64,000 bases of DNA from Marinitoga aeolica (GTDB taxonomy: Bacteria; Thermotogota; Thermotogae; Petrotogales; Petrotogaceae). Location: positions 186,001 to 250,000 of the forward strand of contig NZ_CP069362.1 of the NCBI RefSeq assembly GCF_029910535.1, given 5' to 3'. The position numbers and the translations under genes were made by a program. Under the pieces are notes generated by a model, which made no database searches, was not told the DNA's origin, and saw only the letters and a program-made list of their open reading frames with translations. Positions 18,501 through 26,997 of the stretch are shown here, piece by piece (position 1 is the stretch's first letter; each line of letters begins with the position of its first letter).

Positions 18501-19652
18501 TTTTACCTCAATGATGTATTTCTCTTCTTCTAAAACATGAGCTTCCATTTTTTCCGCAAAACTTTCAGAAACAACTATTCCATCTTCAAAATTAAATCCC
18601 TTAAAAAGACCATATACAACTAAACCATTTACTCCTATATAATCTTTTTCATTTCCAGTAAAAATTATTGGTTTTTCTGCCTTATCCAATTTTATAGCTT
18701 GTTTTAAATTTTTTGATCCCATTAATACTCTTGCACCATCTGAATGTAATATAAAAGGTATTTGACTTGTAGCAAATGACAACTTATTTTTACTCTTTTT
18801 AAAATTTAATTTTTCAAAATCATATGTTAAGTCATCAGAATATACTAAACTCAAAGTAAGTCCAATTTTTTCTGATTCTGGAGTCTCTAAAAAGTCTACT
18901 ATTCCTTTATGACTTTCATGTGGTAATCTCATATACTCATTTACTTTTTCATTAGGATACACAACTTTTCTAGGATTAGTATAGTATTCTATATAATTTA
19001 AATCATCTGGCTCAAAAAAAACAGGTATTTTTTGAGCTATATATCCTTGCTTTTTCTTTTTTTTATTTGTTAAAAAATACAAATAATATTTTACTCCTAT
19101 AGTTTTTGATAATTCATTTATATAATTCCCATATACAGCCTCATCATTTCCTTTTTTTTTCTTTTTTCTTTCAACAGAATTTACAATTCTTAAAAATGTA
19201 GATAAAATTGCAAGATAATATCCTTGAATAACAATTGTCTTTGAAATATCAAGATCTTTTTTTTCTTTTTTTTCTTTTTTTTCTTCATCATTTTTCTCTT
19301 CTAAAATAAATTTATCAAAAATAACAAATGGAGAATACAATTTTCTGTTTGCAGAATAAAAATATCCATCTTCATCCGGAACTAATATTAAAATATTTTC
19401 AAAAAAATATTTTATTTCATTTTTAAAATAATATTTTATATCGTACAAGTATCCCGTTAGTTTTTCTTCATCATTTATATTTGTATATACTTCTCGCTTA
19501 TTTAAGAATTCAAATTTAGAATTTTTTATATTATTAATTAATTTTTCATTTATATCTTTCAAATCTTCATCTTCTAATTTTATTAGTATTTTTTCAAAAA
19601 AAGAATTTAATATTTTTTGAATATTTATATTCCCAAAAACAGTGAAATTCAT
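15582..19652 (-). CDS. Single-chain beta-beta' fused DNA-dependent RNA polymerase
   Basis: A 1356-aa protein with both large RNA polymerase subunits in one frame. Beta part: TPESEKIGL (~254), DGARVLMGSKNLKQA (~302), GFNFEDGIVVSE (~351), MGRHGNKGTISL (~486, NTP-contacting region), ILSPLGVVSRMNIGQ and GGQRFGEMEFW (~634). Beta' part: SSRTVITP, LLNRQPSLHRHSIQ, the catalytic metal loop NADFDGDTMAV (~916) and the trigger-loop region GHVLGERGTQLSMETFHSG (~1214). All key active-site residues seen are intact. It is less than half the combined length of cellular RpoB plus RpoC, so lineage insertions and much of the N- and C-terminal modules are missing. ATG 19652 follows AGGAGG. It sits 13 bp after the CARF gene, implying signal-controlled transcription. 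A phage or plasmid origin (compare YonO-like enzymes) is plausible. Confidence 0.93.
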   Translation of the reverse strand: MNFTVFGNINIQKILNSFFEKILIKLEDEDLKDINEKLINNIKNSKFEFLNKREVYTNINDEEKLTGYLYDIKYYFKNEIKYFFENILILVPDEDGYFYSANRKLYSPFVIFDKFILEEKNDEEKKEKKEKKDLDISKTIVIQGYYLAILSTFLRIVNSVERKKKKKGNDEAVYGNYINELSKTIGVKYYLYFLTNKKKKKQGYIAQKIPVFFEPDDLNYIEYYTNPRKVVYPNEKVNEYMRLPHESHKGIVDFLETPESEKIGLTLSLVYSDDLTYDFEKLNFKKSKNKLSFATSQIPFILHSDGARVLMGSKNLKQAIKLDKAEKPIIFTGNEKDYIGVNGLVVYGLFKGFNFEDGIVVSESFAEKMEAHVLEEEKYIIEVKEDKHPKKSGNKWLYKKSKDEKIELIWKVHVGDWVSYDDKLIEIYDNGKLKKTIRYMGKYNAQIKEIPIDPELPYQTYDGSKKIIEIRVKYLVKKHLEVGDKIMGRHGNKGTISLILPDAEMPKVIINNKEHNVEVILSPLGVVSRMNIGQLYEVHFSVAKEFGDFRDFDNGVLPFENGFKYKDKLLNELKKIGSDDYGRFKVIYKNNQWNLTAGFQYFVRLDHCVRDKIHVVSFAREGEINWQPLKGKSRKGGQRFGEMEFWSMYSYNNKNIIKLFAKKNLDKYTKKEYKRYPEDYFKKILEYFNIKLETKEYMKSKFTFIDDKNKIFNDEDVEKYIYDFMYPGFEIPFLKFAMNHIKLFDGDYEKFKEYTEKLAKSKKEISLKYYESDYNTRVENALKDYLFKKDGYLRNLVIARRLHFSSRTVITPQPLSYIEEYDLNMDIDKVILPIEFGIEWLKNIKINKYDLSKALKGDKKKRIEIAKILNKYIENKEMYVLLNRQPSLHRHSIQSFIPRFWHNYTIGLPINVCEGFNADFDGDTMAVYFPNIELDDNVKSELIKMLPSRNSFKLGDGDLIYSIDQDMVYGKYLESGDNKGKIKKEYSEKIKDLAINRDFEGIKKLINEEIIDKDIKKATEKNLTLSVFEIINDAESMKHIRESKCRGKDSQFNQLNKSVENFGKGFVHGLGEKDYFDIKKGIARRARRTLMDKKLKVADAGYFTRKLVEFLGVLLAGDFEDFEEIEIDLNLQLNNGNKIGENFGKDRFMYRYIKTGYEIKFITSVEEIPDKFILLSPKIKEIDNKYYVSRKYLGWDVSKLKEFDINEYVGISAGHVLGERGTQLSMETFHSGCEGINMQKVSSWIFNSAFNSESYMEFLKNIEDEFYKIFKEYIFSKLNSKSIYFELLYLFARYLKSNKNITSVNKYFNDIDLRGPLTCMSFEKGLDVLKKVENGNLYNETHPRIEYAFFWRDINE

Positions 19653-19665
19653 ACTTTTCCTCCTA

Positions 19666-20778
19666 TTAAAATTTTTTATTCAAATATTCTTCTAATTTTA
19701 ATTTAATAACTTCTAGTTCCTCATTATTTCTGGCTGTTGTCTCAGCTTCTAAATGAAGTATTCCTTGCCTAGTTTGTAAAATTATTATTATATTATTACC
19801 TCTAATTTTTACTTTAGCTTTTGTAGATTTTTCATGCAGTGAATATCTTGATACCCATATTTTTTCAATATATTCAAAATCTTCAAAAATTTTCCTTAAA
19901 TTATATTTATTAATTAATTCCTTTGAATGCCCTTCGCTATTACTACTTAAAAAAAGTAAATCTTTATCTCTTTTTTTAGGTTTTATCTTATCTTGTAAAT
20001 GATAAAATTCATTTTTAATACTTTCAATATATATTTGTCCCATCGGACTAATTGATATATATTTTTCATTATCAATTTTTGTTATATCAAAAAATATTCT
20101 AGCTTCTCTAGATAATGACTTATACATAGACTCAAAATCAATATATGGTTTAATATCATCTTGTAAATCTTCAAATAATTCTCTACACAAAAAATACAAA
20201 CTCGAGTCCAAATTTAAAGGTAAAGGTTCTAATTCTATAACCTCTGGGAATCTCTCAAATCTGTAATATACTGGAACTTTTAATCCTTGACCTAAAGCCA
20301 ATGCAAAAGCTATTTGGGCTTTATATCCCCCTGTTGCGTTTATAATTATGCTTCCATAGTGTTGTCGGATAATACCTGCCATATTTTTTATTAAATTCTT
20401 TAAGCCATATATTTTAAAATCATATGGTTTTGAATCATCTAATCTTTCGTTTACCTTAACTTCTACATGTTCAAATTTATATTCTGATTTTTCAAAATAT
20501 TTTTTTAAGATTCTTCCTATTTTTTTCCCATCTAATGTATCAGAAATTAAAAAATAAAGGTATTTTCTTTCATTTATATATCCTTTTTTGATTATACTCA
20601 CTATAGAATTTATCTCTGCACCAAATCCCCTATAACTTTCTGGATCCTCATTTAAATTTAACAAATAATCTGAAAGCTCATCAACTTTACCTTTTTCAAA
20701 TAATTCTCTTAATTTATCATCTACTCTTAAATTGCCTAAAAGACTTGCCCCCACAGTACTAATTAATGTATTACTCAT
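19666..20778 (-). CDS. CARF-domain protein (APE2256/Csx1-like sensor)
   Basis: A 370-aa protein. The N-terminal ~190 residues are a CARF Rossmann domain: LISTVGASLLGNLR (first strand and loop), YLYFLISDTLDGKKIGRILK, and the family signature IIINATGGYKAQIAFALALG followed by VPVYYRFERFPEVIELEPL. CARF domains bind cyclic oligoadenylates made by Cas10 of type III CRISPR systems. The C-terminal ~170 residues (RKIFEDFEYIEKIWVSRYS; LQTRQGILHLEAETTARN) match no HEPN or nuclease motif I know, so output by nuclease activity is not evident. ATG 20778 follows AAGGGGGTG. It is the first gene of the operon with the fused RNA polymerase and AAA+ ATPase, and probably is the sensor that controls them. Confidence 0.85.
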   Translation of the reverse strand: MSNTLISTVGASLLGNLRVDDKLRELFEKGKVDELSDYLLNLNEDPESYRGFGAEINSIVSIIKKGYINERKYLYFLISDTLDGKKIGRILKKYFEKSEYKFEHVEVKVNERLDDSKPYDFKIYGLKNLIKNMAGIIRQHYGSIIINATGGYKAQIAFALALGQGLKVPVYYRFERFPEVIELEPLPLNLDSSLYFLCRELFEDLQDDIKPYIDFESMYKSLSREARIFFDITKIDNEKYISISPMGQIYIESIKNEFYHLQDKIKPKKRDKDLLFLSSNSEGHSKELINKYNLRKIFEDFEYIEKIWVSRYSLHEKSTKAKVKIRGNNIIIILQTRQGILHLEAETTARNNEELEVIKLKLEEYLNKKF

Positions 20779-20965
20779 CAAAACACCCCCTTTTAAATTC
20801 TATAATATTATAACATATTTTCATTATTAAATATATTAATAAATAAAATTTTTACTCTTTGATTTTTTACATATAATAAATTGAAATTTTTATATCTCAA
20901 TAATAATTATTTTTCTCTTATATATTTAATTAAAAAATATGTTATAATTGCACAGGGTGATTTAT
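20779..20965. promoter_or_regulatory. Divergent promoter region between CARF operon and helicase operon
   Basis: A very AT-rich 187-bp gap. For the minus-strand operon a TATAAT lies at 20812-20807, about 30 bp before the start codon. For the plus strand a TATAAT lies at 20943-20948, only 18 bp before the TTG start, so that mRNA would begin at or next to its AGGGTGA ribosome site. No good -35 box is seen for either. The shared region would let one factor control both operons. Confidence 0.5.
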
Positions 20966-23506
20966 TTGAATAATTTAAATATAGATAAAATTTATATCCA
21001 TAAAAATGCATTTAAAACAATAAAAAGAAATAAAAATCTTTTTATTGAGTTTAAAAATTTTATACAAAAAATAAATAATATAAGTCCAAAGCAAATAAAA
21101 ATAATATCTAATAGTCATTATAGAGGAAGACTTAGCTATAAAAATAGAATTATCTTTGATTTTTTAGATAACTCTATCTTAGTGTACATGATTGGAAATC
21201 ATGATATATATAATAAAATGGATTTTTCTTTAAAAAATTATCACAATAATATAAATTTAGATGGATTTCAAATAATAGAATTATCAAAAAATAACATTAA
21301 TAAAATACCAAAAATCAAACACATTGAATTATATTTAAGAAATGATAGTATCCAAAACGAGATTATCCACAATACAACTTATATCGATAATTTTCATTAT
21401 GGAATTAGTGGAATTGCAGGAAGCGGAAAAACAACTATTTTAAATAAATTATCATATATGTTCTTAAAAGAAAATAAAAATTTTATGTATTTAACTTATA
21501 ATGCGAAATTAAAAGATTATTTTTTTAATTTGGTAAAAAAATACTATGAAGAAGAAAACGAAGATTTTTCTAAAGCTAGAAACAAATTAAATGTATATAC
21601 CTTTAAAGAATTTATAAAAAATATAATTAAAAATTTTAACTTAAATATAAACCTATCTTATTATGTTTCTGATGATGATTGCAAAACTATAATAATGAAC
21701 ATTATAGAAAACTCAAAAAAAGATTTTAGTAGCCTTAGTTTTTATCCAAATGAAATAGCAAAATTAATAAACTCATTATTTATTGATATTGATTTTAATG
21801 ATAATATCAATGATATTCAAATTAAAATTCAGAAAAAGTTAGAAAGAAAAAATAAAGGTATATCATACTCTGAAAAGGATATTAAATTATTAAGTTATAT
21901 TATAAAAGAATATTATACTATATTAAAAAAAGAAAATAGAAAACCATTTTATTACTTATATAATGATATTGATATAAGCAAATTAAATTTCTCAGAAAAA
22001 TATATATTTATAGATGAAATGCAAGATTTATCTATAATCGAATTCGAATTTATAAAAAAAATCTTTAAAGATAATAATTTAATATTCACATATGATATAA
22101 ATCAAAACATTACATATAATGATGCTAAAGATAGAAACGTTTTAAATAGAGTTAAAGGTTTTAATGCTAATGATATTAAATATTTTAATCTAAAATACAA
22201 TTATAGAAACTCCTATGTAATAAACAAATTTGCTAATTTATTTGCTGATAATATTGAATTTGTAAATGGTAATCACAACCATATTCCAGTAAAAATTTAT
22301 ATTGGTGATAAAAATAAACTTATAACGATTTTAGAAAAAAGTATCCAAGAAAAACAAATTTTTGTTGGTGCTATTACTCCATATGATTATAAAATTAAAA
22401 ATAACAACTATATTGAATATTTCACCATAGATGAAGTAAAAGGCCTTGAATTTACTAACGTAGCAATCTTAGATTTTTATTATTCAACAAATAAAAAGAA
22501 AACTATTGATGATATTGACATAAAAAGATGGTATGTAGCCATTACTAGAGCAAAGGAAAATTTATTAATACATTTTAATAATATAAAAGAATTTGAAGAT
22601 TTTAAAAGAACATTTAATATAGATGATTTAATAAAAGAAAATTTAATCGAAATTGGCAATGATAAAAATATTATAGATTTATTCATAAATGATTTAGTAT
22701 ATGAAGATACTCAAGAAATAGAAAATATTAAATTGCTAGAAGCAGAAAAATTGTTCAAAGAATATGAAAAATATAAAGATAATACTTCTTTAGAGAATGC
22801 ATTAAACTTATTAATTGATATTAATTATATTTATTATTTAGAAGAGAAAATTAACTTATTAGATATACCAAATGATATTTTAGAAAATATCATTTATAAT
22901 AGAATAATAAAGAATGATATTAGAACAGTACAAAATCTTATGCATATTATTCCATCAAATATAATTAAAAACGTATTTAAAAAAATTATAAGCAACTTAT
23001 CACATATTGAAAAGTTTATAAATATATTTGCTGATAGCGAAAAAATAGATTATTTATTTAACATAATATTCGATGATAATATAAACACCAATAATTCAGA
23101 TTATATATTTCTAAAAAAGCATTTTATAGATTTATGTACAAAATACTTCCAAAAAACAAATGATAATATCTTTTTAGAATATATAGCTAAAACGCATGAA
23201 AAATTTAAAGATTATGAAAATGCGATTGAATATTATTTCAAAATCAAAGATTATAAAAAGGTTAATAACCTATCAAAAAAAATAAAAACAGTAACACATA
23301 CTCTTAGAGATATTATATTCAAGTCATACGTTAAAATTGAAAATAACAAAAAAATATTCGAAAAATATAATGAGTTATATAATGATAATAATATCTTAGA
23401 AAAAATCAAAGAGATTGATAATAACAAATATAAAGAAATTTATAATATTTTTTATTTAAACGAGTTAAATGAATTTCTAAATGACTTAAAAAGGAGGATA
23501 AAATGA
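20966..23506 (+). CDS. RelE-like domain fused to UvrD/Rep-type SF1 helicase
   Basis: About 846 aa. Residues ~1-95 resemble a RelE/ParE toxin fold (KNAFKTIKRNKNLFIEFKNF, then HYRGRLSYKNRIIFDF and SILVYMIGNHDIYNK). An SF1A helicase core follows: Walker A GIAGSGKTT, Walker B FIDEMQDLS, YNYRNSYVI, TIDEVKGLEFTNVAILDFY and motif VI RWYVAITRAKENLLI. The C-terminal ~300 residues are all-helical and unassigned. The start is placed at TTG 20966 with AGGGTGA five bases upstream; the upstream in-frame TTG at 20948 lies inside the promoter -10. RelE-helicase fusions are plausible anti-phage effectors; that role is inferred. It overlaps the coiled-coil gene by four bases. Confidence 0.8.
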   Translation: MNNLNIDKIYIHKNAFKTIKRNKNLFIEFKNFIQKINNISPKQIKIISNSHYRGRLSYKNRIIFDFLDNSILVYMIGNHDIYNKMDFSLKNYHNNINLDGFQIIELSKNNINKIPKIKHIELYLRNDSIQNEIIHNTTYIDNFHYGISGIAGSGKTTILNKLSYMFLKENKNFMYLTYNAKLKDYFFNLVKKYYEEENEDFSKARNKLNVYTFKEFIKNIIKNFNLNINLSYYVSDDDCKTIIMNIIENSKKDFSSLSFYPNEIAKLINSLFIDIDFNDNINDIQIKIQKKLERKNKGISYSEKDIKLLSYIIKEYYTILKKENRKPFYYLYNDIDISKLNFSEKYIFIDEMQDLSIIEFEFIKKIFKDNNLIFTYDINQNITYNDAKDRNVLNRVKGFNANDIKYFNLKYNYRNSYVINKFANLFADNIEFVNGNHNHIPVKIYIGDKNKLITILEKSIQEKQIFVGAITPYDYKIKNNNYIEYFTIDEVKGLEFTNVAILDFYYSTNKKKTIDDIDIKRWYVAITRAKENLLIHFNNIKEFEDFKRTFNIDDLIKENLIEIGNDKNIIDLFINDLVYEDTQEIENIKLLEAEKLFKEYEKYKDNTSLENALNLLIDINYIYYLEEKINLLDIPNDILENIIYNRIIKNDIRTVQNLMHIIPSNIIKNVFKKIISNLSHIEKFINIFADSEKIDYLFNIIFDDNINTNNSDYIFLKKHFIDLCTKYFQKTNDNIFLEYIAKTHEKFKDYENAIEYYFKIKDYKKVNNLSKKIKTVTHTLRDIIFKSYVKIENNKKIFEKYNELYNDNNILEKIKEIDNNKYKEIYNIFYLNELNEFLNDLKRRIK

Positions 23507-24315
23507 ATTTTGAACTAAATGAATTAATAACAGGGTTAAAAGAAAAAATTAATATAATAGATAATTATATTGAAAGTACTGAAAAAAGCTTTTCTAAAAC
23601 AATAAAAAAATTGGATGAAAAAGAAAATGAAATTTTAAAAAATATTGATCAACTTCATATGATTCAAAAAGAAATTATAACAGAAAATTCTAAATTAAAA
23701 GAGGAAATTAATAATTCAAACAATGATATAATGTCTTTATCTGAAAAAATAGAATCATTAAATGAAAAAGCCAAAAAAATTTCAGAAGACTTTTATTCAT
23801 TTAATAAAAAATATGATTTGGAATTATCAAAAATAAAATATATAAAAGAAAAAACCGAAAAATCATTATCGCAATTATTAAATGAACTAGAAAATAAAAA
23901 GAACGAAATAGGGAGTATTTTAGAAAATTTAAATGAAATAAAGAATAAATATGAATCAGAAATTGATATAAATAAAATTATAGGAGAAAAATTTAATGAC
24001 TTTTTTGAAGATTTGTTTAATAAAATAGAGACAGATTTAAAAGATAAGATTGAAGAAACTTTAGATGAGACATATTCATTATATGAAGATTATAAAGATA
24101 AAATTGAAAGCATTGCAAGAAGAATAGATAGGGATATTAAAAAAGTAAATGATGAAATTACATATTTAAAACTAAGTGTTTCACGAATTGATGCTACATT
24201 AGATAATAAAATAGCTAAAGCATTAAATGATATAGAAAAAAATATTATAAATCATATTGATGAAAAATTTGAAACCGATAAAAAAAGTTTTATTGATAAA
24301 ATGTTTAGAAAATAA
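23503..24315 (+). CDS. Coiled-coil protein partnered with the helicase
   Basis: A 270-aa protein that is almost entirely coiled coil (DNYIESTEKSFSKTIKKLDE; LNEKAKKISEDFYSFNKKYD; LDETYSLYEDYKDKIESIA). It has no membrane segment, Walker motif or nuclease motif. The ATG overlaps the helicase stop as ATGA behind GGAGGATAAA, so the two are translationally coupled and probably form one complex. I cannot name a family. Confidence 0.8.
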   Translation: MNFELNELITGLKEKINIIDNYIESTEKSFSKTIKKLDEKENEILKNIDQLHMIQKEIITENSKLKEEINNSNNDIMSLSEKIESLNEKAKKISEDFYSFNKKYDLELSKIKYIKEKTEKSLSQLLNELENKKNEIGSILENLNEIKNKYESEIDINKIIGEKFNDFFEDLFNKIETDLKDKIEETLDETYSLYEDYKDKIESIARRIDRDIKKVNDEITYLKLSVSRIDATLDNKIAKALNDIEKNIINHIDEKFETDKKSFIDKMFRK

Positions 24316-24344
24316 AAGAGCAAAAATTAAATAATTTGAACAAA

Positions 24345-24376
24345 AAATCAAGGTCTTAAAGGCCTTGATTTTTTTA
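24345..24376. terminator. Terminator of the helicase operon, next to the distal end of CRISPR array 1
   Basis: AAATCAAGG (24345-24353) pairs with CCTTGATTT (24363-24371), followed by a T-run that merges into the degenerate last repeat of the array. On the minus strand it is flanked by A-rich sequence whose complement is U-rich, so it could also stop the CRISPR precursor RNA. Confidence 0.8.
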
Positions 24377-26659
24377 TATCTCATAGGTAGATTAAAAACC
24401 ACATTTGTTCCTAAGATTGATGAATGGATGAATGAGTTTCCATACCTCATAGGTAGATTAAAAACTTATTACCTAAACAAATACAGTGAGCAAGCCACTG
24501 GTAAGTTTCCATACCTCATAGGTAGATTAAAAACAACCAGAATATCATAAAGGAGAAATATCAGAAAGAAAAACAGTTTCCATACCTCATAGGTAGATTA
24601 AAAACCTGAGCTAGGTATCGACGTGTTCGTGTTACCTAAACAGTTTCCATACCTCATAGGTAGATTAAAAACTTTGTTCATTCCAAGAATACAAGAAATT
24701 CATGCAAATTACGTTTCCATACCTCATAGGTAGATTAAAAACCCTTAATTATGTCTTAATCAGAATGAAGGACGAAATAAAGTTTCCATACCTCATAGGT
24801 AGATTAAAAACTTTTTTAATGCAATTTTAAACAGAGACTTAGAATTAAAGTTTCCATACCTCATAGGTAGATTAAAAACATTAAAAAACGTATATATATA
24901 TTAGACAAAAAATATTCAGTTTCCATACCTCATAGGTAGATTAAAAACTCTTATTTTTAAATTATACATATTGCTATCCCTATCGTTAGTTTCCATACCT
25001 CATAGGTAGATTAAAAACGATACAGCAAATGTAGTAAGTAATATACTTGGAATTCCGTTTCCATACCTCATAGGTAGATTAAAAACACATATAGCATATG
25101 CACATATTACAACCCATATACAAGTTTCCATACCTCATAGGTAGATTAAAAACTCTACCGAAACACCACAAGAGTTAGTAAATTCAATTGGGGTTTCCAT
25201 ACCTCATAGGTAGATTAAAAACGATGAGTTTTCAATTGTGGAATTAACAAAAGAAGGTGTCGTTTCCATACCTCATAGGTAGATTAAAAACGACATATTA
25301 GAATTAAACGAATTAAAAGATAAAACACAAGTTTCCATACCTCATAGGTAGATTAAAAACTTATGCTTAATTCAAATGACATTCTTGTTTTTGATGTAAC
25401 GTTTCCATACCTCATAGGTAGATTAAAAACTTTAAGAGGATTCAAAGGTATTGTAACTTATTGGGCAGGTTTCCATACCTCATAGGTAGATTAAAAACTA
25501 TATTAAAATTTGATAATTATTCCATTCTGTTAATTTAGTTTCCATACCTCATAGGTAGATTAAAAACGCAAAAGAAAATCATTTAAAGAATTTGAGGAGG
25601 GTGAGTTTCCATACCTCATAGGTAGATTAAAAACAATATCCAAAACTTGCTAGACCTGACACAAAGTTTGATCGTTTCCATACCTCATAGGTAGATTAAA
25701 AACTATATTAAAATTTGATAATTATTCCATTCTGTTAATTTAGTTTCCATACCTCATAGGTAGATTAAAAACGCAAAAGAAAATCATTTAAAGAATTTGA
25801 GGAGGGTGAGTTTCCATACCTCATAGGTAGATTAAAAACAATATCCAAAACTTGCTAGACCTGACACAAAGTTTGATCGTTTCCATACCTCATAGGTAGA
25901 TTAAAAACATAATGAACAATATCAAAGATTTTCTGTTATATGTAAAAAGTTTCCATACCTCATAGGTAGATTAAAAACTTTCACACCTCACAATCTAATA
26001 GAAAGGAGATGTTTTTAGTTTCCATACCTCATAGGTAGATTAAAAACGAGGCCGCCGATTTCTAAGGCGGCTTTTGTTTTTTATTTGTTTCCATACCTCA
26101 TAGGTAGATTAAAAACGAAAAAATGAAGAGAGTGACTATTCCTTTTACAGATGATAGAGTTTCCATACCTCATAGGTAGATTAAAAACAAAGAAGAAGTA
26201 AAAGAAGTAAAAGGTGAAGTAATATCGTTTCCATACCTCATAGGTAGATTAAAAACAAAATCACAATAAAAGGTATAGGGCGACCTTAACAGCCGTTTCC
26301 ATACCTCATAGGTAGATTAAAAACAAATCAGATATCAATAAAGATTATGTAATTATTGATAGTTTCCATACCTCATAGGTAGATTAAAAACATATAGAAG
26401 CATTAAGTTCGTTCTTATCAGAAGAAGCAGTTTCCATACCTCATAGGTAGATTAAAAACGTACTTGCATCAATTGAACAGATTGGAAAGTTACAGTTTCC
26501 ATACCTCATAGGTAGATTAAAAACGAAGAAGAAAAAAAGGTAAAAGAATTTATCCGTGAATGTTTCCATACCTCATAGGTAGATTAAAAACCGAATTATT
26601 GAAGAGGCTTTATTAAAATATTTAGAGAGGTTTCCATACCTCATAGGTAGATTAAAAAC
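24370..26659 (-). CRISPR. CRISPR array 1: 34 repeats, 33 spacers
   Basis: A 30-nt repeat, read on the minus strand as GTTTTTAATCTACC... ...GAGGTATGGAAAC. There are 33 perfect copies from 24436 to 26659 plus a degenerate copy at 24370-24399 with four mismatches. Spacers are 35-41 nt. The degenerate end at the left and the leader at the right (26660 on) show that newest spacers are at the right and transcription runs on the minus strand. A three-spacer block is duplicated (25499-25908). In the many spacers I translated, the plus strand reads as coding sense, so crRNAs would be antisense to target mRNA, as type III RNA targeting needs. The repeat matches array 2 except for one base. Confidence 0.97.
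25499..25908. repeat. Tandem duplication of three spacer-repeat units inside array 1
   Basis: The 205-bp segment 25499-25703 recurs directly at 25704-25908. Three consecutive spacers (starting TATATTAAAATTTGA, GCAAAAGAAAATCAT and AATATCCAAAACTTG) appear twice in the same order. This is unequal recombination or replication slippage between repeats, not new acquisition. Confidence 0.95.
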
Positions 26660-26960
26660 ACGTAGAAATACTGATTATTATTATAACACCTTTTCTTTTC
26701 ATTTCATTTATCGTGCGGTTTACTAAATATTAAATTCGCTAATGAAAATATTTTTAGAATTTTTTGTGTTTTCCGGATCCCCCTCATTTTTCTTTAATTT
26801 TTATGAATTAACCTGGTTGTTACATAGTTACAAAATTGTGATTCACTAATAATAAATATTTTAGACGATTTTTATTTCCCCGGATCTCGGCATATAATTC
26901 GTATATCAAACTATATTTTATTTAACATTGTTATTTTTTAGTTTAATTTTTGATAATTAT
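26660..26960 (-). promoter_or_regulatory. Leader of CRISPR array 1
   Basis: About 300 bp of non-coding sequence flanking the newest repeat. It is almost identical (about seven or eight differences counted) to 48449-48750 next to array 2. A minus-strand TATAAT lies at 26685-26680, placing a start site about a dozen bases before the first repeat. GATCCGG occurs twice in the leader. Near-identity over the whole length marks its left and right boundaries and indicates a recent duplication or conversion between leaders. Confidence 0.9.
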
Positions 26961-26962
26961 TT

Positions 26963-26997
26963 AATAAAAAGGGCGATTTAATCATCGCCCTTTTTTT
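26963..26997. terminator. Bidirectional terminator overlapping the giant-gene stop codon
   Basis: GGGCGAT (26971-26977) pairs with ATCGCCC (26984-26990); a T-run follows on plus and TTTTTATTAA on minus. The TAA stop of the giant gene (26978-26980) lies in the loop. It separates the giant-gene operon from the CRISPR leader. Confidence 0.85.

Noticed and set aside
15582-19652. Fused polymerase as an RNA-dependent RNA polymerase (QDE-1-like)
   Set aside because: Motif order and wording (NADFDGD, GRHGNKG, GGQRFGEME) follow bacterial beta/beta' closely, indicating a DNA-dependent enzyme.
20948-20965. Helicase start at the upstream TTG or GTG
   Set aside because: The TTG overlaps the TATAAT promoter element and the GTG lies inside the ribosome site; TTG 20966 has correct spacing to AGGGTGA.
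24223-24550. Short reading frames across CRISPR array ends, and similar ones at 45929-47012
   Set aside because: They are translations of repeats (recurring FPYLIGRLKT or FNLPIRYGN) and not genes.
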